The notes below the pieces were generated by a model, which saw only the letters and a program-made list of their open reading frames with translations, was not told where the DNA came from and ran no database searches. A stretch of 64,000 nucleotides of DNA from Pseudomonas sp. FeN3W (GTDB lineage Bacteria; Pseudomonadota; Gammaproteobacteria; Pseudomonadales; Pseudomonadaceae), in assembly GCA_030263805.2 (NCBI GenBank), contig CP136010.1, positions 2,991,001-3,055,000 on the forward strand, in the 5' to 3' direction. Both the position numbers and the translations under genes were made by a program. Of this stretch, positions 17,364-27,824 are shown piece after piece (within the stretch, counting starts at the first letter, position 1; every line of letters starts with the position of its first letter).

Positions 17364-18518
17364 ATGCACCATCCCAGCCTGTTCGACAGTTTCTTCCTCG
17401 GCGGCTTCGAATGCTCGACCCATCGGCGCGGCGACGGTCGCCGGCTCGACCTGCTGGTCGCCACCGGGCATGACCGCTGGGCCGCCGAGGACTATGCCGC
17501 GCTGCGCCGCCACGGCATCCGCACGGTGCGCGACGGCCTGCGCTGGCACCTGATCGAGCACACGCCGGGGCAGTACGACTGGTCGAGCTTCCTGCCCATG
17601 CTGCAGGCGGCGCAGCGCCAGGGCACCCAGGTGATCTGGGACCTGTGCCATTACGGCTGGCCGGACGACATCGACATCTGGCGCCCGCCGTTCGTCGAGC
17701 GCTTCGCCCGCTATGCCGCGGCGGCCGCGCAGCTGATCAAGGACGAGACCGGCGAGGTGCCGTTCTTCGCACCGCTCAACGAAATCTCCTTCTGGGCCTG
17801 GGCTGGTGGCGACGAGGCCTACTTCAACCCGATGGCCCGCGGCCGCGGCCCTGAGCTCAAGCACCAGCTGGTGCGCGCCACCATTGCCGCGATGCAGGCG
17901 ATCCGCGCGGTCGAGCCGCGGGCGCGTTTCGTCCAGGTCGATCCGGCCATTCATGTAATCGCGGGCAACGACCGGCCTGGTCCGCAGCGCGACGCCGAGC
18001 GCTTCCGCCAGGCGCAGTTCGAGGCCTGGGACATGCTCTGCGGCGAGCAATGGCCGGGACTCGGCGGCGCGCCGGAATACCTCGACATCATTGGCGTCAA
18101 CTACTACTCGAACAACCAGTGGTACCACGGCGATGGCCACACCATCGAGCGCGACAACCCGGATTACCGACCCTTCAAGGGCATCCTGCGGGAGATCTGG
18201 CAGCGCTACCAGCGTCCGCTGCTGATCGCCGAGACCGGCGCCGAGGGCGACCTGCGTGGCGACTGGCTGCGCTATGTCAGCGAGCAGGCCGGGCTGGCGA
18301 TGCAGGCTGGGGTGCCGGTGGAAGGCATCTGCCTGTATCCGGTGCTGGACTACCCCGGCTGGGCGGACGAGCGGCATTGTCCGGTCGGCTTGCTCGGCTT
18401 CCCCGACGAGCACGGCAAGCGCTGCGTGCACCAGGGGCTGGCCGATGAGCTGCGCCTGCAACAGGCGCGCTTCAGTCAGTCGAATTCCACGTCGCGCCAC
18501 GCCGAAGCCCTACCGTGA
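17364..18518 (+). CDS. Glycoside hydrolase-like protein (clan GH-A, GH1-like)
   Basis: A 384-residue TIM-barrel-type protein with no signal peptide. Candidate catalytic residues are Glu140 in PLNEISF (GH1 has NEP) and Glu289 in LIAETGAEG (GH1 has TENG). Supporting GH-A features are RWHLIEHTPGQYDW, DLCHYGWP and IIGVNYYSN. The N-terminus, FFLGGFECSTHRR, fits a sugar-binding family member. It is cytoplasmic, and its gene is linked to a glycosyltransferase, glf and an exporter. It may trim or transfer sugars on the intermediate glycan rather than digest nutrients. The stop overlaps the next start (GTGA). Confidence 0.75.
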   Translation: MHHPSLFDSFFLGGFECSTHRRGDGRRLDLLVATGHDRWAAEDYAALRRHGIRTVRDGLRWHLIEHTPGQYDWSSFLPMLQAAQRQGTQVIWDLCHYGWPDDIDIWRPPFVERFARYAAAAAQLIKDETGEVPFFAPLNEISFWAWAGGDEAYFNPMARGRGPELKHQLVRATIAAMQAIRAVEPRARFVQVDPAIHVIAGNDRPGPQRDAERFRQAQFEAWDMLCGEQWPGLGGAPEYLDIIGVNYYSNNQWYHGDGHTIERDNPDYRPFKGILREIWQRYQRPLLIAETGAEGDLRGDWLRYVSEQAGLAMQAGVPVEGICLYPVLDYPGWADERHCPVGLLGFPDEHGKRCVHQGLADELRLQQARFSQSNSTSRHAEALP

Positions 18519-20320
18519 ACCAGGCGGCCGGCGTGCCTCAGGCCAAGCCGGAAGAGCTGCCGCTACCCAGCCGCCCGGTCGCCTTCCTCTGGCACTACAT
18601 CTGCACCCGGCCTTGGCATTTCGGCGGGTTGCTGGCGCTGATCATCGGTGCGGCCAGCTGCGCGGTGGCGGTGCAGTACGGCATGAAACTGCTGGTCGAT
18701 GCCATGGCGCAGGGCACGGCGGATCGCGCATCGGCCAATGTCTGGTGGCCGCTGGGGTTGTTCATCGGCCTGATCGTCACCGAGAACGTGCTGTGGCGCC
18801 TCGGCGGTTGGCTCGGCTGTCGCACCGTGGTGGCCAGCGTGGTGGATATCCGCGTCGACCTGTTCAAGCACCTGACCGGCCATCCGATGCGCTATTTCAC
18901 CGAGCACTTCGCCGGCTCGCTGGGCAATCGCATCTCCGCCGTCGGCCAGGCTGCAGGCGCGATCTACGGCGGCCTGGCGTGGAAGATCGTGCCGCCGATC
19001 GTCGACTTCCTCGGTGCGGTGGTGGTGCTGCTCACGGTGGACGTGCGCATGGCCGTGGCGCTGATCGGCTTCGTCGCCATCGTTGCCGCGCTGATCACCG
19101 GTTTCGGCATTCGCGGTCGCGCCAAACACCAACGGTTCGCCGCGCAATCGGCACGGGTCGGCGGCGAGCTGGTGGACGCGGTCTCCAATGTCTGGACCAT
19201 CAAGGCGTTTTCCGCCCGCTACCGCGAGGCCGAGCGCCTGGCCCACGAGATCGGCTACGAAGCCCGCGCCCAGCGGCGCAGCTGGATGTATCTGGAAAAG
19301 GCGCGGGTGATGCACGACATCTGCCTGTCGGTGATGGCCGGCGGCATGCTGGTGTGGGCGATCAAGCTGTGGATCGCCGGCACGGTGACCGCCGGTGACG
19401 TCGTGCTGGTCAGCGCGCTGACCTTTCGCATCCTGCACGGCTCGCGGGATCTGGCCCTGGCGCTGGTGGACACGACGCAGCAGATCGGCGCCATCGACGA
19501 TACCCTGCGCATCATCGTGCAGCCCCATGGCCTGGACGACAGCGACAATCGGCTGATGCTCGCCGAGGGCGACATCACCTTCGAACGCATCCGCTTCGCC
19601 TATCCGGGCCGCGGCGTGGTGTTCGAGGATCTCGACCTGCACATTCCGGCGGGGCAGAAGGTCGGCGTGGTGGGCTCGTCCGGGGCTGGCAAGTCGACCC
19701 TGATCAACCTGCTGCAGCGCCTCGACGATGTGCAGGGCGGGCGCATCCTGGTCGACGGCCAGGACATCCGCAGCGTCAGCCAGGACAGCCTGCGCGAGAA
19801 GATCGCCGTGGTGCCGCAGGAGACCGCGCTGTTCAACCGCAGCATCCGCGAGAACATTCGCTACGGGCGTCCGGATGCCAGCGACGAGGAAGTGATCGAG
19901 GCGGCGCGCAGTGCTTTCTGCGACGGCTTCATCCGCGAGCTGCCAGAGGGTTACGAGACCCTGGTCGGCGAGCGCGGGGTGATGCTCTCCGGCGGCCAGC
20001 GACAGCGCCTGGGCATCGCCCGGGCGTTCCTCAAGGACGCACCGATCCTGATCCTCGACGAGGCCACCTCGGCGCTGGATACCCAGTCCGAAGGCGAGAT
20101 CCAGGCGGCGCTCAACCTGCTGGTGCACAACCGCACCGTGGTCGCGGTGGCGCACCGCTTGTCCACCCTGGCGAGCTTCGACCGCATCCTCGTGTTGCGC
20201 GACGGCCGCATCGTCGAAGACGGCCCGCCGCACGAGTTGCGCCGCCGCGGCGGTGAGTTCGCCGCACTATGGCGCATGCAGGCCGAAGGCTTTACCCCGC
20301 AGACCGATGTGGTGCCATGA
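18515..20320 (+). CDS. ABC exporter, fused permease and ATPase (MsbA/ABCB-like)
   Basis: A 601-residue half-transporter with about six membrane helices in residues 25-320. The ATPase follows: Walker A GSSGAGKST near 385, signature MLSGGQRQR near 490, Walker B ILILDEATSALD near 510, and switch His in VAHRLST. The start is a GTG overlapping the stop of the upstream glycosidase gene. The tight coupling suggests it exports the product built by the glycosyltransferase-glf module, perhaps a lipid-linked or small glycan. The substrate is inferred from context alone. Confidence 0.88.
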   Translation: MNQAAGVPQAKPEELPLPSRPVAFLWHYICTRPWHFGGLLALIIGAASCAVAVQYGMKLLVDAMAQGTADRASANVWWPLGLFIGLIVTENVLWRLGGWLGCRTVVASVVDIRVDLFKHLTGHPMRYFTEHFAGSLGNRISAVGQAAGAIYGGLAWKIVPPIVDFLGAVVVLLTVDVRMAVALIGFVAIVAALITGFGIRGRAKHQRFAAQSARVGGELVDAVSNVWTIKAFSARYREAERLAHEIGYEARAQRRSWMYLEKARVMHDICLSVMAGGMLVWAIKLWIAGTVTAGDVVLVSALTFRILHGSRDLALALVDTTQQIGAIDDTLRIIVQPHGLDDSDNRLMLAEGDITFERIRFAYPGRGVVFEDLDLHIPAGQKVGVVGSSGAGKSTLINLLQRLDDVQGGRILVDGQDIRSVSQDSLREKIAVVPQETALFNRSIRENIRYGRPDASDEEVIEAARSAFCDGFIRELPEGYETLVGERGVMLSGGQRQRLGIARAFLKDAPILILDEATSALDTQSEGEIQAALNLLVHNRTVVAVAHRLSTLASFDRILVLRDGRIVEDGPPHELRRRGGEFAALWRMQAEGFTPQTDVVP

Positions 20321-20532
20321 AGCGTGTCGCGGTGAATTCCAGCAGCCTGCGCGCGCTCGGCTACGACCCCGAGCAGCAGGTGCTGGAAGTGGAGTTCAGC
20401 AGCGGCGCGCTGTACCGCTATGAAGCGGTCCCGCCCGAAGCGGTGCAGGCCTTGCTCGACGCCGACTCGCTGGGCCGGCATTTCAACCAGGTGTTCAAGC
20501 CGCAGCATTACCGCTATCGGCGCGTTGAGTGA
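20317..20532 (+). CDS. KTSC-domain small protein
   Basis: The 71-residue product starts with an ATGA overlap on the ABC exporter stop. The sequence NSSSLRALGYDPEQQVLEVEFSSG...YRYEAVPPEAVQALLDADSLGRHFNQ matches the KTSC domain, including S-x-x-x-x-x-GYD and the LyxYxxVP segment. KTSC is found alone and fused to lysyl-tRNA synthetase-like or other proteins; its role is unclear. As the last gene of a five-gene unit it may have a small adaptor role in the glycan system, but nothing in the sequence shows that. Confidence 0.75.
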   Translation: MKRVAVNSSSLRALGYDPEQQVLEVEFSSGALYRYEAVPPEAVQALLDADSLGRHFNQVFKPQHYRYRRVE

Positions 20533-20546
20533 GCGTGCCGGGAGCG

Positions 20547-20690
20547 CGTGGGTAAGCTGCGCGTTATCCACCCTACGTATGCCTGCACACCGTAGGCCGG
20601 GCGGCACGCGGTGGATGTAAGAAGCGACATCCACCCTACGGACCACAACGTGGATGCGTAGGGTGGAAAACTGCGCAGCATTTTCCACCG
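20547..20690. repeat. Cluster of GTAGGGTGGA-family repeats
   Basis: Three related hairpin pieces: a GTTATCCACCCTACG half at about 20561, CGTAGGCCGGGCGGCACGCGG...CATCCACCCTACG, and CGTAGGGTGGAAAACTGCG...TTTTCCACC at about 20657. They fill the 283-bp gap between the KTSC gene and dodecin. No gene is visible. Confidence 0.65.
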
Positions 20691-20815
20691 GGGCGATTCG
20701 TCATCCGCGATCGACCGGTCGACCGCTGCGCTGAACTTCCGGGGCGCTCTGCGGGCCTCAATCAGGCAGGACGCGCATTACCGAGCGGAGGCTCTTCAGA
20801 CCAGAAGGGGACATC

Positions 20816-21031
20816 ATGTCGGATCATCACACGTACAAGAAGGTTGAAATCGTCGGCTCCTCGCGCAACAGCGTCGATGAGGCGATCCAGAACGGTATCG
20901 CCGAGGCGTCCAAGTCTCTGCAGAACGTCGAATGGTTCGAGGTCGGCGAAATCCGTGGGCACGTCGAGAACGGCAAGGTCGGTCACTTCCAGGTGACCAT
21001 GAAAGTCGGCTTCCGCCTCGAGAACAGCTGA
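20816..21031 (+). CDS. Dodecin, flavin-binding protein
   Basis: A 71-residue protein of dodecin size and sequence. It has YKKVEIVGSSRNSVDEAIQNGIAEASKSL, with the conserved VGSSRNS turn, then the flavin-stacking Trp in NVEWFEVGEIRG, and the end strand GKVGHFQVTMKVGFRL. Dodecins form hollow dodecamers that store or quench free flavins. The ATG at 20816 follows AAGGGGACATC. It stands alone. Confidence 0.93.
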   Translation: MSDHHTYKKVEIVGSSRNSVDEAIQNGIAEASKSLQNVEWFEVGEIRGHVENGKVGHFQVTMKVGFRLENS

Positions 21032-21057
21032 TCGCCACGCGTGGCCGGCCCCGCTTT

Positions 21058-22056
21058 CTACTGGCGCAGGTCGGCGACGATCTCGAAGGCGCGGTGGCGG
21101 TCAGTGGTCTCGTAGAGATCGCAGGTGAAAATCAGCTCGTCGGCCTGGGTCTGCTCGAGCAGCACCTCAAGGCGGGCGCGAACCTTTTCCGGACCGCCGA
21201 TCAGCGCCAGGCCGAGGAAGTCGCCCACCGCCTGCTGCTCATGCGGTAGCCACAGGCCCTGCATGCTCTGCACCGGTGGGCGCAGCACCAGGCTCTGGCC
21301 GCGGATCAGCGAGAGGATGCGCTGGTAGACGCTGGTCACCAGGTACTCGGCCTGCTCGTCGCTGTCGGCGGCGATCAGCGGCACGCCGAGCATCACGTAG
21401 GGCTTGTCGAGCACCGCCGAGGGCTTGAAGTTGTCGCGATAGAGCTTGATCGCCTGGTGCATGTAGCGCGGCGCGAAGTGCGAGGCGAAGGCGTAGGGCA
21501 GGCCCTTGGCCGCGGCCAGCTGGGCGCTGAACAGGCTGGAGCCGAGTAGCCAGATCGGTATGTTGCTGTTCACTCCCGGCATGGCGATGACGCGCTGATT
21601 GGGCTGGCGCGGACCGAGCAGCAGCTCCAGCTCCTCGACGTCCTGCGGGAAATCGTCGGCGCTGCCCATGCGGTCGCGGCGCAGCGCATGGGCAGTGAAC
21701 TGATCGGCACCGGGGGCGCGACCGAGCCCGAGGTCGATGCGGCCCGGGTAGAGCGCTTCCAGGGTGCCGAACTGCTCGGCGATCACCAGTGGCGCGTGGT
21801 TCGGCAGCATCACCCCGCCGGCACCGAGGCGGATGCGCGTGGTATTGGCGGCCAGGTAGCCGAGCAATACCGCGGTGGCGGCACTGGCGATGCCGTCCAT
21901 GTTGTGGTGCTCGGCCACCCAGAAGCGCTGGAAGCCGAGCCCCTCGACGTGACGTGCCAGGGCCAGCGCATTGTGCAGCGCCTGGGCCGGCGTGCCGTCG
22001 TCGCGGATCGGCGCCAGGTCGAGCGCGGAAAAGCGGGTGTTTGCAATGCGGGACAT
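21058..22056 (-). CDS. LLM-class flavin-dependent oxidoreductase (YhbW-like)
   Basis: A 332-residue bacterial-luciferase-like monooxygenase. The typical opening is FSALDLAPIRDDGTPAQALHNALALARHVEGLGFQRFWVAEHHN (residues 8-51). It continues with VMLPNHAPLVIAEQFGTLEALYPGRIDLGLGRAPG, the group hallmark, and later PIWLLGSSLFSAQLAAAKGLPYAFASHF. It is likely FMN-dependent, with an unknown substrate; the group is labelled MsnO8 or YhbW-like. No partner flavin reductase is adjacent, so FMN would be reduced elsewhere. Confidence 0.9.
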   Translation of the reverse strand: MSRIANTRFSALDLAPIRDDGTPAQALHNALALARHVEGLGFQRFWVAEHHNMDGIASAATAVLLGYLAANTTRIRLGAGGVMLPNHAPLVIAEQFGTLEALYPGRIDLGLGRAPGADQFTAHALRRDRMGSADDFPQDVEELELLLGPRQPNQRVIAMPGVNSNIPIWLLGSSLFSAQLAAAKGLPYAFASHFAPRYMHQAIKLYRDNFKPSAVLDKPYVMLGVPLIAADSDEQAEYLVTSVYQRILSLIRGQSLVLRPPVQSMQGLWLPHEQQAVGDFLGLALIGGPEKVRARLEVLLEQTQADELIFTCDLYETTDRHRAFEIVADLRQ

Positions 22057-22096
22057 CGTTTACCTCATGACGTAAGGCGGTCGGGTGCGAGCGGGC

Positions 22097-22513
22097 TCAG
22101 CGGCAATGTTCGGCCTCGGCCTCGACCAGCACGTTGCGCTGTTCGTCGCGCAACCAGCCTTGTGGGGTGAAACCCAGCGAGCGGGCCTGGAACAGGTAGC
22201 GCTGGCCGGGTTGGAAGTCGTCGTAGCGGATCACCAGGGTGCAGCGAATGGTGTGGGTTTCGCCGAACAGGCCGAAGTCGCCCCCTGTCACTTCGAATTC
22301 GTAGCGCGCTTCGAGTTCATGGGCGCCCGGCGGGACCTGGAAATAACGGCCGTCGGGGGTGCGTTTGCCGTCCAGCTGGTCGGACATGAAGATGTCGCTG
22401 GGCTGCGCGGTCATGTCGACCCAGGCCATGTTCGGGTCGGGTTGTGGCAGCGGCCCGGCGCAGCCGGCCAGGGCGAGAAGGGCGGGCAGGGCGAGGGGGA
22501 GTGAGCGACGCAT
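22097..22513 (-). CDS. Lipoprotein with FQVPPG motif, first of a paralogous pair
   Basis: A 138-residue lipoprotein. It has a signal peptide with lipobox LAGC (lipidated Cys near residue 18). The core contains PDPNMAWVDMTA, DGRYFQVPPGAHELEARYEFEVTGG and a C-terminal CTLVIRYDDFQPGQRYLFQA. The upstream paralogue (22607-23032) shares the layout. The function is unknown. Both are in tandem on the minus strand, with 93 bp between them, and are probably co-transcribed. Confidence 0.75.
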   Translation of the reverse strand: MRRSLPLALPALLALAGCAGPLPQPDPNMAWVDMTAQPSDIFMSDQLDGKRTPDGRYFQVPPGAHELEARYEFEVTGGDFGLFGETHTIRCTLVIRYDDFQPGQRYLFQARSLGFTPQGWLRDEQRNVLVEAEAEHCR

Positions 22514-22606
22514 GGCTGAATCCTCGGCGAATGGCTGGGCGAGACGCGCTACGCCTCACCGATGTCGCCGAGGGTGCGCCAGATGACGGCGCATTTCAAC
22601 GCGAAC

Positions 22607-23032
22607 TCAGCGGCCGGCGAGGTCGCCGCAGCCCTTTTCCTCGGCGCGCGCCAGCACGTACTGGTGCTGGTCGTAGAGCTTGGCCCAGGGCCGGAAGCCA
22701 TAGCCGCCGGCCACCAGGCGATAGCGCGCGCCGGCGGTGAACTTGTCGTATTCCAGGGTCAGCTTGCAGTCGCGCGGCAGCGAGCTGCTGCCGGGGCCGA
22801 CGTTGGCGCCATTGACCTCGAAGCGGTAGCGCATCTCCAGCTTGCGGCTGCCAGGCGGCACCTGGAAGTAGCGGTCGTCCTCCAACGTCTTGCCATCTAC
22901 GGCGACCGCCTGCAGTTGGGTTTCGCCGTTCGGGTTGAGCTCGATCCAGGCCTGCTCGGGATCGGGCTTGGGCATCCACATGGAACAGCCGGCCAGGCTG
23001 GCGAGCAGGGTGACGAGAAGGAAACCGCGCAT
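22607..23032 (-). CDS. Lipoprotein, paralogue of the gene at 22097
   Basis: A 141-residue lipoprotein. The lipobox LAGC lies in LVTLLASLAGCSMW. It shares with its neighbour the segments PDPEQAWIELN, DDRYFQVPPGSRKLEMRYRFEV and LEYDKFTAGARYRLVAGG. Each has two later cysteines that could pair. The ATG at 23032 follows GGAGCCTTGTAC; a TTG at 23038 is not needed. A tandem duplication is the simplest explanation. The function is unknown. Confidence 0.75.
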   Translation of the reverse strand: MRGFLLVTLLASLAGCSMWMPKPDPEQAWIELNPNGETQLQAVAVDGKTLEDDRYFQVPPGSRKLEMRYRFEVNGANVGPGSSSLPRDCKLTLEYDKFTAGARYRLVAGGYGFRPWAKLYDQHQYVLARAEEKGCGDLAGR

Positions 23033-23177
23033 GTACAAGGCTCCAGCCGGTGATCAGAGGCCGGCAAGGGTTCGATTGAGGACGTCATGGGCTGCCGCAG
23101 GTTGCAATCGGCAGCACGGCCTTTGTAGGGTGCGCTACGCGCGCCGGCGCCAGCCCGGCCACTGAGTGGTACACCCG

Positions 23178-24431
23178 ATGCCCAAGCCCAACGCCGCCTC
23201 CATCGACAGCCGCAGCCTGCGCTGGGTTCCCCTGTTGCTTGCCGTCTGTCTGAATGGTTGCAGCTATTACGGCCAGCTCGCCGCTGGCCAGCTCGATCTG
23301 CTGCGCCAACGCGAACCCATCGAAGCGCTGCTCGCCGATGAATCGCGCGATGCGGCGTTGCGTCGACGGTTGGGCGAGGTACTCCAGGCGCGTCGCTTCG
23401 CCAGCCAGGCGCTGGCGCTGCCGGACAACGACAGCTATCGGCTCTACGCCGAACTCGGCCGGCCCTATGTGGTGTGGAACCTGTTCGCCACCGAGGCGTT
23501 CTCGGTCAAACCGCTGGAGCATTGCTTTCCCATCGCCGGTTGCGTCGCCTATCGCGGTTATTTCCGCCAGGGTGCCGCCCGCGGCGAGGCAGCGCGGTTG
23601 CGCTTGAGCGGGCTGGATACCCATGTGGCAGGTGTCGAAGCCTATTCGACGCTCGGCTGGTTCGCCGATCCGCTACTCAGCTCGATGCTGCGGCGCAACG
23701 ACGAGCAGCTGGCGGCGCTGATCTTCCACGAACTGGCGCATCAGCAGCTGTATCTGCCCGGCGACACCGCCTTCAACGAGTCCTATGCCACCTTCGTCGA
23801 GCGCGAGGGCTTGCGCCAGTGGCGTGCCAGCCGCGGGCTGCCGGAGCAGGATGACCAGGCGCGGATGCGCTATCGGCAACTGGTTGAGCTGTTGCTCGAT
23901 ACCCGTCAACGGCTGGACCAGCTGTATGCCTCGGGGCGCCCGGCAACCGAGTTGCGTGCGCTGAAGCAGGCCGAGTTCGCAACGCTGCGCCAGCGCTATC
24001 GACACTTGCGTGACAGCCAGTGGAACGGCGATGGTCGCTTCGATCGCTGGTTCGCCCAGCCGCTGAACAACGCCACGCTGCTGCCGTTCGGCCTGTACGA
24101 CCGCTGGGTGCCGGCGTTTGCCGCGCTGTTCGAGCGATGCGAGCGGGACTGGGCGCGCTTTCACCAGGCGGTCGCGGCACTCACGGAACTGCCTGCCGAC
24201 GAGCGGAACTCCAGACTGTCGAAACTGGCTGATCGCGACGAGCCAAAAGAAAAAGGGGTGCCGCCTGCGCGAACACCCCTCCTCAACGACCACCGGCCAG
24301 CCGGTCAATCGTTCCCGACACTCGCCGCTTGCACGGTACAGCCCCAGACTTCCAGCGTCGGCTGGTCCGCTTGTGGCGGGCCTAGCCATTCGCTCATCGC
24401 GTGGCAACGCTGGTCAAAACACAGTTGGTAA
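23178..24431 (+). CDS. Zinc-dependent putative aminopeptidase lipoprotein with a C-terminal extension
   Basis: From the ATG at 23178 the frame encodes 417 residues. It has a lipobox-like LNGC (Cys28). The zinc motif HELAH is at 184-188, followed by AFNESYATFVEREGL with the third zinc ligand Glu. This matches the putative predicted metal-dependent aminopeptidase family (PF10023-like). The typical domain appears to end near residue 350 (LTELPADERNSRLSKLA). The remaining 65-70 residues run through the terminator and 3' end of the convergent gene and read as low-quality protein. The stop was probably lost by a small indel: an out-of-frame TGA sits at the expected place. Confidence 0.75.
   Translation: MPKPNAASIDSRSLRWVPLLLAVCLNGCSYYGQLAAGQLDLLRQREPIEALLADESRDAALRRRLGEVLQARRFASQALALPDNDSYRLYAELGRPYVVWNLFATEAFSVKPLEHCFPIAGCVAYRGYFRQGAARGEAARLRLSGLDTHVAGVEAYSTLGWFADPLLSSMLRRNDEQLAALIFHELAHQQLYLPGDTAFNESYATFVEREGLRQWRASRGLPEQDDQARMRYRQLVELLLDTRQRLDQLYASGRPATELRALKQAEFATLRQRYRHLRDSQWNGDGRFDRWFAQPLNNATLLPFGLYDRWVPAFAALFERCERDWARFHQAVAALTELPADERNSRLSKLADRDEPKEKGVPPARTPLLNDHRPAGQSFPTLAACTVQPQTSSVGWSACGGPSHSLIAWQRWSKHSW
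24245..24280 (-). terminator. Rho-independent terminator of the TAXI-TRAP-DUF1850 operon
   Basis: The stem AGGGGTG/CACCCCT (24254-24260 and 24274-24280) is followed on the minus strand by TTTTTCTTTT. It lies inside the extended 3' end of the convergent peptidase frame. Confidence 0.8.
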
Positions 24432-24708
24432 TCCCCTGCCTCGGGGGTTCGCCCCAGGCGCAGGAGTGGCAACGCTGGCATCTGGCGCTGGTAGTGCCAG
24501 GCCCCGTCGCGCAGTTCGGCGTCATCCGGAATCTCCATCCCGGCACCAGAACCCTTGACCCGCGCTTCGCCGAGCAGCAGCCCGTCCGGCGTCACGCGGT
24601 AATCCTCTTCCCAGCGGATCTTCTCGATCGTGTGGTTCCACGCCAGGGTGAAGGTGGGCGTGGGCACTTCGGCCCACACCACACCGGCCAGCCCCAGGCA
24701 CAGACCGA

Positions 24709-24712
<4 letters not shown>
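24305..24712 (-). CDS. DUF1850 protein linked to a TAXI-TRAP transporter
   Basis: A 135-residue protein with an N-terminal hydrophobic, signal-like segment (GLCLGLAGVVWA). The conserved core FTLAWNHTIEKIRWEEDYRVTPDGL and AGMEIPDDAELRDGAWHY are typical of DUF1850. These genes almost always follow TRAP permeases of the TAXI type. Here the GTG start overlaps the stop of the permease gene (GTGA). A periplasmic or membrane-attached accessory role is inferred. It is the last gene of the operon and is followed by a clear terminator. Confidence 0.85.
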
Positions 24713-26733
<2,021 letters not shown>

Positions 26734-26763
26734 GGGAATCACTCTCTCACTGCAAGGTGGGGC

Positions 26764-26816
26764 CTGTAGAAGCAGGCTTGCCAACGAGGCAACGCGGGCA
26801 AGCCTGCTGCTACAAG
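26764..26816. repeat. REP-type palindrome inside the TAXI-TRAP operon
   Basis: TGTAGAAGCAGGCTTGC pairs with GCAAGCCTGCTGCTACA around a short GC-rich middle. This resembles Pseudomonas REP elements. It lies between the binding-protein gene and the permease gene, so it could change their relative expression. Confidence 0.65.
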
Positions 26817-26870
26817 GATGCGGGCTGGAGCAGGCCGCAGGGCCCGCTCCGCCCGTCTGTCAGCGCTGGG

Positions 26871-27824
26871 TTACTTGAGAACTCCAGCTTCCTTGTAGAA
26901 GCGCTCGGCACCCGGGTGCAGCGGAATCGGCAGGTTCTTGGTGGCGTTTTCCAGCTTGATGTCCTTGGCGGCGGAGTGGGCGTTGCCCAGGGCCGACAGG
27001 TTGTCGAACATCAGCTTGGTCATCTGGTAGGCCACTTCGTCGGAGACCTTCTCATGGCTGACCAGGATGTTGGTGATGGCCACGGTAGGAACGTCGGCAT
27101 CCTGACCGTCGTAGGTGCCGGCCGGGATCACGCCGGCCTGGTAGGCGTCGCTCTCGATCTTCTCGACCACGGCGGCCGGAATCTCGACGAAGGTCACCGG
27201 CATGGTGCTGGCCAGGTCGCGGATGGCGGCCATGCCCAGGCCCGAGGACTGCAGGGTGGCGTCCAGCTGGCGGTTCTTGATCAGCTCGACCGACTCGGCG
27301 TAGGGCAGGAACTCGACGCGGCCCATGTCCTTGTAGTCCAGGCCGGCGGCCTTGAAGATGGCGCGGGCGTTCAGCTCGGTGCCGGACTTCGGCGCGCCGA
27401 CGGAGATGCGCTTGCCCTTGAGGTCTTCCAGGGTCTTGATGCCGGACTCTTCGCTGGCAACGATCTGGATGTAGTTGTTGTAGGTACCGGCGATGGCGCG
27501 CAGGCGCTTGAGCGGCGCCTTGAAGCCGGCGTCCTCGACACCGTTCCAGGCGTCGGCCACCGAGTCACCCAGGGAGAAGGCCAGTTCGCCACGGCCGGCC
27601 TGCAGCAGGTTGAGGTTTTCCACCGAAGCCTTGGTGGCCTGCACGGAAGTCTTGGCGCCGTCGATCTTGTTGTACTGCTGCGACAGGGCCACGCCGATCG
27701 GGTAGTACACACCGCTGGTGCCGCCGGTGAGGATGTTGATGAAGGTCGGCGCAGCGACAGCCGCGGTGCTGGCGGTGAAGGCCGCAGCGGCAGCGAGCAG
27801 GCCCAGGCGTTTGGTCAGTCTCAT
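26871..27824 (-). CDS. TAXI-family TRAP solute-binding protein
   Basis: A 317-residue periplasmic protein with a signal peptide (residues 1-24, AVAA cleavage). TAXI features are INILTGGTSGVYYPIGVALSQ, ELAFSLGDSVADAWNG, LRAIAGTYNNYIQIVA and KGKRISVGAPKSGTELNARAIFKAAGL. It would deliver a small acidic solute, such as glutamate or a dicarboxylate, to the permease; the ligand cannot be read. The ATG at 27824 is preceded by GGAGATCCACC. It is the first gene of the operon with the permease and the DUF1850 protein. Confidence 0.92.
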   Translation of the reverse strand: MRLTKRLGLLAAAAAFTASTAAVAAPTFINILTGGTSGVYYPIGVALSQQYNKIDGAKTSVQATKASVENLNLLQAGRGELAFSLGDSVADAWNGVEDAGFKAPLKRLRAIAGTYNNYIQIVASEESGIKTLEDLKGKRISVGAPKSGTELNARAIFKAAGLDYKDMGRVEFLPYAESVELIKNRQLDATLQSSGLGMAAIRDLASTMPVTFVEIPAAVVEKIESDAYQAGVIPAGTYDGQDADVPTVAITNILVSHEKVSDEVAYQMTKLMFDNLSALGNAHSAAKDIKLENATKNLPIPLHPGAERFYKEAGVLK

